Source of the DNA: Streptomyces sp. NBC_01408
GTDB lineage: Bacteria > Actinomycetota > Actinomycetes > Streptomycetales > Streptomycetaceae
Direction of reading: 5' to 3'
Length of the DNA: 64,000 nt
Assembly: GCF_026340255.1 (NCBI RefSeq)
Contig: NZ_JAPEPJ010000001.1
Location: 3,651,001 to 3,715,000, forward strand
A model generated the notes under the pieces. It was given only the letters and a program-made list of their open reading frames with translations. It was not told where the DNA came from and made no database searches. The stretch's first letter is position 1. Each line of letters starts with the position of its first letter. The position numbers were made by a program, and so were the translations under genes. Of the stretch, positions 59,721 through 64,000 are shown in pieces.

Positions 59721-60605
59721 ATGCGGCTCGAACCAGGACAGGTGGCCGTGGTCACCGGCGCCGCAAGCGGCATCGGCCTCGCGATGGCCCGCCGCTTCGC
59801 CGCCGAGGGGCTGAAGGTCGTCCTCGCCGACGTGGAGGAGGGCGCCCTGGGCAAGGCCGCCGGTGAACTCGCCGCGCAGGGGGCGCAGGTCCTCGCCCGG
59901 ACCGTCGACGTCAGCGAGCGCGACTCGGTGGTCTCCCTCGCCGACGCTGCGTACGAGACCTTCGGCGCCGTGCACGTGCTGTGCAACAACGCGGGCGTCG
60001 GCTCCGGTGCCGAGGGCCGCATGTGGCAGCACGAGCCGAACGACTGGCAGTGGGCCTTCTCCGTCAACGTGTGGGGCGTCTTCCACGGCATCCAGGCCTT
60101 CGTCCCCCGCATGATCGAGGGCGGCGGCCCGGGCCACGTCGTCAACACCTCCTCCGGCGACGGCGGCATCGCCCCGCTGCCGACCGCCTCCGTGTACGCC
60201 GTCACCAAGGCGGCCGTGGTCACCATGACCGAGTCGCTGTACGCCCACCTCAAGGCGGAAGGCGCCTCCGTCGGCGCCTCCGTCCTCTTCCCCGGACCGC
60301 ACATGCTGCGCACGGGGCTGTGGGAGTCGCACCGCAACCGGCCCGAGCGCTACGCGAAGCAGCGGCCGCGCAGGACCCCGTACCGCAGCCTCGACCAGTA
60401 CGAGGCGGCGATGCGCGAGGCGGGGCACGAGGTCGAGTTCACCCCCGTCGAGGAGGTCGCCGAGCACGTGGTCGACGGCATCCGCGCCGACCGCTTCTGG
60501 ATGCTCCCCGAGAGCGAGCACAGCGACCGGCAGATCCGGGCCCGGTCGCAGTCGATGCTCGACCGGTCCAACCCCGCGTACCTGGAAAGCTTCATCCTCG
60601 ACTGA
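59721..60605 (+). CDS. SDR-family oxidoreductase
   Basis: A 294-residue classical short-chain dehydrogenase. The cofactor motif TGAASGIGLAMARRFA, NNAGVGSGAEG, Ser in VNTSSGDGG and the catalytic pair in YAVTK are all intact. The acidic residue in VVLADVEEG suggests NAD preference. The C-terminal extension (about 45 residues) is longer than in FabG. It starts 1 base after the decarboxylase stop. It may reduce or oxidise a keto/hydroxy intermediate of the operon's pathway. Confidence 0.9.
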   Translation: MRLEPGQVAVVTGAASGIGLAMARRFAAEGLKVVLADVEEGALGKAAGELAAQGAQVLARTVDVSERDSVVSLADAAYETFGAVHVLCNNAGVGSGAEGRMWQHEPNDWQWAFSVNVWGVFHGIQAFVPRMIEGGGPGHVVNTSSGDGGIAPLPTASVYAVTKAAVVTMTESLYAHLKAEGASVGASVLFPGPHMLRTGLWESHRNRPERYAKQRPRRTPYRSLDQYEAAMREAGHEVEFTPVEEVAEHVVDGIRADRFWMLPESEHSDRQIRARSQSMLDRSNPAYLESFILD

Positions 60606-60615
60606 GGGGCCTGAC

Positions 60616-61953
60616 GTGAGCGAGACGCACGAAGAACCGCACGAAGGACCGCACGAAGGACCGTCTGCGGACCAGTACGACGACCCGTACCTGATCATCT
60701 CCTCGGACTGCCACGCGGGCCTGCCCACGGAGCGGTACCGGCCCTACCTGGACTCGCGCTTCCACCCCCGGTTCGACGAGTTCCTCGGCGAGCGCGACGC
60801 CCGCCGCGCGGAGGCCACCCGGCTCGGCGTCCGCAACGAGGCCTTCGCCGAGAAGTGGTTCCACGACCACGAGGAGGGCCTCAAGGGCGGCTGGGACACG
60901 GCCCAGCGGCTGAAGGAGCTCGACGGCGACGGCGTGGCCGCCGAGGTCGTCTTCCCCGACGCGGACGCCGTCGACAGCCAGACCGCGGCCCCCTTCGGGG
61001 TGGGCCTGGGCCTCTCCGGCGACCAGGACCCGGAACTGGGCATGGCGGGCGCGCAGGCGCACAACCGCTGGCTGGCGGAGTTCGTGTCGCAGCATCCCGA
61101 GCGGCACTGCGGCGTCGCCCTGCTGCCCATCACGGGCGAGCCGGCCGCGGTCGTCGCGGAGATCCACCGGGCCAAGGAGTCCGGGCTCGGCGCGCTGATG
61201 ATCCCCGCCATGTGGGTGGACAAGGCGCCTTACCACGACCGGCGTTACGACCCCGTCTGGGCGGCGGCGGCCGAGACGCAGATGCCGATCGTCACCCACT
61301 CGGGGTCCTCTCCGCGCCACGAGTACGGCGACCACCTGGGAATCTTCGTCTCCGAGGTCACCTGGTGGCCGGCCCGCCCGCTGTGGTTCCTGCTCTGGTC
61401 GGGGGTCTTCGAACGGCACCCGGGCCTGAGGTTCGGCGTCGCCGAGTCGGGCTGCTGGTGGCTGCCCAACCAGCTGTGGTTCATGGACCGCCTCTACCTG
61501 GGCGCGCACGGCGGCAAGAAGCTCTCGCCGTTCGAGGAGCTCAAGCGGCCGCCGAGCGAGTACCTGGACCGGCAGGTGTTCGTCTGCGCGACGAACACCA
61601 AGCGCCGGGAACTGGCCCAGCGCTACGAGATCGGCGTGGACAACATCCTGTGGGGCTCCGACTTCCCGCACCCCGAGGGCACCTGGCCCGACACCCGCAA
61701 CTGGCTGCGCAAGACCTTCCACGACATCCCGGTGGCGGAGACCCGCCGGATGCTGGGGCTCGCGGCGGCCGAGGTCTTCGGCTTCGACACGCAGAAGCTC
61801 GCCCCGCTCGCCCGCCGGATCGGCCCCACCCCGGCCGAGCTGGGCCAGTCCCCGGACCAGGCCGCCGTGGAGGCCTCCTGGGCCCGCTCCCGCGAGACGG
61901 GCCGGCACTGGCTGACGGGCGAGGACTTCCCGGTCCTGGGGGTGTCCGGATGA
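60616..61953 (+). CDS. Amidohydrolase_2-family metalloenzyme 1
   Basis: A 445-residue TIM-barrel metal enzyme. Metal ligands: ISSDCHAG (DxH, residues 29-34), His in VTHSGSSPRHEY, and Asp in WGSDFPHPEG. The family includes decarboxylases such as ACMSD and gamma-resorcylate decarboxylase as well as lactonases. The N-terminus has an EPHEGPHEGP repeat from three 12-bp units (60628-60663). GTG 60616. The stop overlaps the start of the second amidohydrolase (ATGA), suggesting the two form a complex or act in turn. Confidence 0.87.
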   Translation: MSETHEEPHEGPHEGPSADQYDDPYLIISSDCHAGLPTERYRPYLDSRFHPRFDEFLGERDARRAEATRLGVRNEAFAEKWFHDHEEGLKGGWDTAQRLKELDGDGVAAEVVFPDADAVDSQTAAPFGVGLGLSGDQDPELGMAGAQAHNRWLAEFVSQHPERHCGVALLPITGEPAAVVAEIHRAKESGLGALMIPAMWVDKAPYHDRRYDPVWAAAAETQMPIVTHSGSSPRHEYGDHLGIFVSEVTWWPARPLWFLLWSGVFERHPGLRFGVAESGCWWLPNQLWFMDRLYLGAHGGKKLSPFEELKRPPSEYLDRQVFVCATNTKRRELAQRYEIGVDNILWGSDFPHPEGTWPDTRNWLRKTFHDIPVAETRRMLGLAAAEVFGFDTQKLAPLARRIGPTPAELGQSPDQAAVEASWARSRETGRHWLTGEDFPVLGVSG

Positions 61954-63176
61954 GCGGCGCCCCGGACCGCTACACGGTCATCTCGGCGGACTGCCACGCG
62001 GGCGCCGACCTGCTGGACTACAGGCCGTACCTGGAGAAGCGGCACCACGAGGACTTCGACGCCTGGGCCGCCTCGTACGTGAACCCGTACGAGGACCTCC
62101 TCGCCGACACGGCCGACCGGAACTGGAACTCCCGGCGCCGGCTCGCCGAGCTGGAGGCCGACGGCATCGTCGCCGAGGTGCTCTTCCCGAACACCATCCC
62201 GCCGTTCTTCCCGAACGCCTCCCTGATGGCGCAGCCGCCGGGCCCGCAGGAGTACGAGCAGCGCTGGGCCGGCCTCCAGGCGCACAACCGCTGGCTGGCG
62301 GACTTCTGCGCCGACGCCCCGGGCCGCCGGGCGGGCGTGGCCCAGATCCTGCTGAACGACGTGGACGCGGCGGTCCGCGAGATCCGCCGCACCAAGGAGG
62401 CGGGACTCACGGGCGGCATCCTCCTGCCCGGAGCCCCGCCCGGCTCGGGGATACCCGAGCTCTACTCGGCGGCGTACGACCCCATCTGGGCGGTCTGCGA
62501 CGAGCTGGACGTACCGGTCAACCACCACGGCGGGTCGGCGTCCCCGCCGCTCGGCGACGAACCGGCGGCCCGGGCGGTGTTCATGGTGGAGACCACCTGG
62601 TTCTCGCACCGGGCCCTGTGGCACCTCGTCTTCGGCGGGGCCTTCCGCCGCCACCCGGGGCTCAAGCTGGTCCTGACGGAGCAGGGCTCCGGCTGGATCC
62701 CGGGCGTGCTGGAGATGCTGGACTATTACCACGGCCGCCTGGTGGCGGCGTCGGCCACGGCCGAGTCCAAGTTCGGGGCGGGCCTGGCCGAGGCGATGGG
62801 CAAGGGCCCGAGCGAGGTCTGGCGGGACAACTGCTTCGTGGGCGCGAGCTTCATGCGGCCCCACGAGGTCCCGCTCCGGGAGCGGATCGGCCTCGACAAG
62901 ATCATGTGGGGCAGCGACTACCCCCACGACGAGGGCACCACCCCCTTCTCCCGCGAAGGCCTGCGCATCGCCTACGCGGGCCTCCCGAAGGAGGAGGTCG
63001 CCGCGATGGTCGGCGGCAACGCGGCCCGGGTCTACGGCTTCGACCTGCCCCTGCTGGACGCGGTGGCCGCGAAGTGCGGCCCCCGCGTCGAGGAGATCGC
63101 CGAACCCCTGACGCAGATCCCGCCCGAGGCCACGAGCCCGGCCTTCGCCCGCGGCGGCTCGGTCCGCGTCTGGTGA
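61950..63176 (+). CDS. Amidohydrolase_2-family metalloenzyme 2
   Basis: A 408-residue paralogue of the preceding enzyme. Metal ligands: ISADCHAG (DxH, near residues 10-15), His in VNHHGGSASPPLG, and Asp in WGSDYPHDEGTTPFS. It shares the HNRWLAxF segment with enzyme 1. Two adjacent, different amidohydrolases hint at a heterodimer or successive steps in one pathway. A strong terminator follows 8 bases after the stop and ends the operon. Confidence 0.87.
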   Translation: MSGAPDRYTVISADCHAGADLLDYRPYLEKRHHEDFDAWAASYVNPYEDLLADTADRNWNSRRRLAELEADGIVAEVLFPNTIPPFFPNASLMAQPPGPQEYEQRWAGLQAHNRWLADFCADAPGRRAGVAQILLNDVDAAVREIRRTKEAGLTGGILLPGAPPGSGIPELYSAAYDPIWAVCDELDVPVNHHGGSASPPLGDEPAARAVFMVETTWFSHRALWHLVFGGAFRRHPGLKLVLTEQGSGWIPGVLEMLDYYHGRLVAASATAESKFGAGLAEAMGKGPSEVWRDNCFVGASFMRPHEVPLRERIGLDKIMWGSDYPHDEGTTPFSREGLRIAYAGLPKEEVAAMVGGNAARVYGFDLPLLDAVAAKCGPRVEEIAEPLTQIPPEATSPAFARGGSVRVW

Positions 63177-63184
63177 CGCCGCTT

Positions 63185-63231
63185 CCCGCCGGGCGGATCA
63201 GCGGTCCGGGAACCTGATCCGCCCCGGCGGG
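63185..63231 (+). terminator. Terminator of the decarboxylase/amidohydrolase operon
   Basis: CCCGCCGGGCGGATCAG pairs with CTGATCCGCCCCGGCGGG, a 17-bp stem with one bulged C and a 12-base loop, directly after the last gene. Confidence 0.85.
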
Positions 63232-63323
63232 ACCGCGCTCTCGCGAACCCGCGGTAACCCCGATGGATACCGATCGGTAACAACCTCTAGCGGTGCCCCC
63301 GGGGGCGCCTCTATGGTGCCGTC

Positions 63324-64000
63324 ATGCCGAACCTGCCCGATGTCGTGCTGTGGTCCATACCGGCCTTCGTGCTGCTCACCGTCCTGGAGATGGTGAGCTA
63401 CCGGCTCCGTCCCGACGAGGACGCCGCCGGGTACGACACCAAGGACGCGGTCACCAGCGTCACCATGGGGCTCGGCAGCATCGGGTTCGACCTGCTGTGG
63501 AAGATCCCGGTCGTCGCGGTCTTCACCGCGGTCTACGAACTCACCCCGCTGCGGGTGCCGTTCCTGTGGTGGACCGCCCTGCTGATGCTGCTCGCCCAGG
63601 ACTTCCTCTACTACTGGCAGCACCGGCTCCACCACGTCATCCGCATCCTGTGGGCCTGCCACGTGGTCCACCACAGCAGCCGGCGGTTCAACCTCACCAC
63701 CGCCCTGCGCCAGCCCTGGACCAGCGCCACCACCTGGTGGTTCTACCTGCCGATGGTGGCCCTCGGCGTGCACCCCGCGGCGGTCCCGTTCTGCTACGGA
63801 ATCAACCTCCTGTACCAGTTCTGGGTCCACACCGAGCGCATCGGGAAGCTGCCCCGCGCCTATGAGTACGTCTTCAACACCCCCTCCCACCACCGCGTCC
63901 ACCACGCCTCCCAGGGCGGATACCTGGACCGCAACTTCGGCGGGATCCTGATCGTCTGGGACCGGATGTTCGGCTCCTGGGTGGGGGAGACGGAGCGGCC
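63324..64000 (+). CDS. Sterol desaturase/fatty acid hydroxylase family protein (partial)
   Basis: The first 225 residues are present and the gene runs past the window end. It is a membrane protein of the fatty acid hydroxylase superfamily with three His clusters: HRLHHVIR (near residue 107), HVVHHSSRRFN (near 119) and SHHRVHHAS (near 190), which would bind a di-iron centre. Members hydroxylate or desaturate sterols, carotenoids or lipids. The substrate here is unknown. Start ATG 63324. Confidence 0.87.
   Translation, partial: MPNLPDVVLWSIPAFVLLTVLEMVSYRLRPDEDAAGYDTKDAVTSVTMGLGSIGFDLLWKIPVVAVFTAVYELTPLRVPFLWWTALLMLLAQDFLYYWQHRLHHVIRILWACHVVHHSSRRFNLTTALRQPWTSATTWWFYLPMVALGVHPAAVPFCYGINLLYQFWVHTERIGKLPRAYEYVFNTPSHHRVHHASQGGYLDRNFGGILIVWDRMFGSWVGETER

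Overview
The window is a chromosomal segment of a Streptomyces-type actinomycete; I cannot name the species. The grounds are very high GC with strong third-position GC bias, GTG starts and 1- or 4-base stop/start overlaps throughout, PHO boxes built of 11-nt direct repeats, a gene for the Streptomyces nucleoid protein Gbn, an LAETG sortase-anchored protein with a rare TTA codon, and Streptomyces-type intergenic palindromes. The genes are mostly housekeeping or conserved. I see no prophage, CRISPR array, rRNA or tRNA gene, intact transposase or secondary-metabolite cluster.

Layout, left part. 1-2917: 3' end of the suf Fe-S assembly operon (Rieske ferredoxin tail, sufC, sufS, sufU, a SufT/DUF59 protein). 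3029-5815: an apparently 5'-truncated DUF3616 gene, a repeat-bearing membrane protein, and an SMR exporter plus TetR pair with a double operator over the exporter start. 5958-9146: an HxlR regulator fused to a peroxiredoxin, divergent from an MFS exporter across a 25-bp palindrome, then dapD. 9396-16430: small proteins, a GNAT enzyme, a secreted nuclease, a 508-aa protein of unknown function, and a PHO-box-controlled PhoX-type phosphatase. 16532-23802: a two-domain TerD protein, an aldehyde dehydrogenase/IclR pair, and a membrane protein-histidine kinase-response regulator operon. 23865-31956: a penicillin-binding protein, GNAT, an MT0933-like antitoxin, a DsbA-family protein, two class V aminotransferases, an amidohydrolase and the LAETG surface protein.

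Layout, right part. 31972-42936: a CapA protein, a CobE-CobC fusion, a ZIP transporter, and the cobalamin block cbiB-cobQ-chelatase-cobO-cobB read leftward from a B12 riboswitch. 42964-44566: Pit phosphate transporter with a PHO box. 44809-51530: alpha/beta hydrolase, a paralogue of the 508-aa protein, VOC protein, zinc metallopeptidase, ABC-F ATPase with a possible 7-codon leaderless leader, and gbn. 51673-57945: enoyl-CoA hydratase, a five-gene Asp23/AmaP envelope-stress operon, an SDR lacking the usual catalytic residues, SURF1, a Cys-rich protein and a DnaQ-like exonuclease with BRCT. 58138-63176: a TetR regulator divergent from an acetoacetate decarboxylase-like/SDR/two-amidohydrolase operon. 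63324 to the end: a partial sterol-desaturase-like gene.

How it fits together. Phosphate scavenging (PhoX, Pit, secreted nuclease) shares PhoP-type sites at two loci. Cobalamin genes share a riboswitch. Four local regulators (TetR twice, IclR, HxlR-Prx) each sit beside a palindrome at the promoter of their neighbour. Two families of palindromic repeats run through the window. Family A has CTAG-flanked inverted ends and, in three of four copies, begins exactly at the TAG stop codon of a gene. Family B is a GC-rich palindrome, and one copy lies in frame inside cobB.
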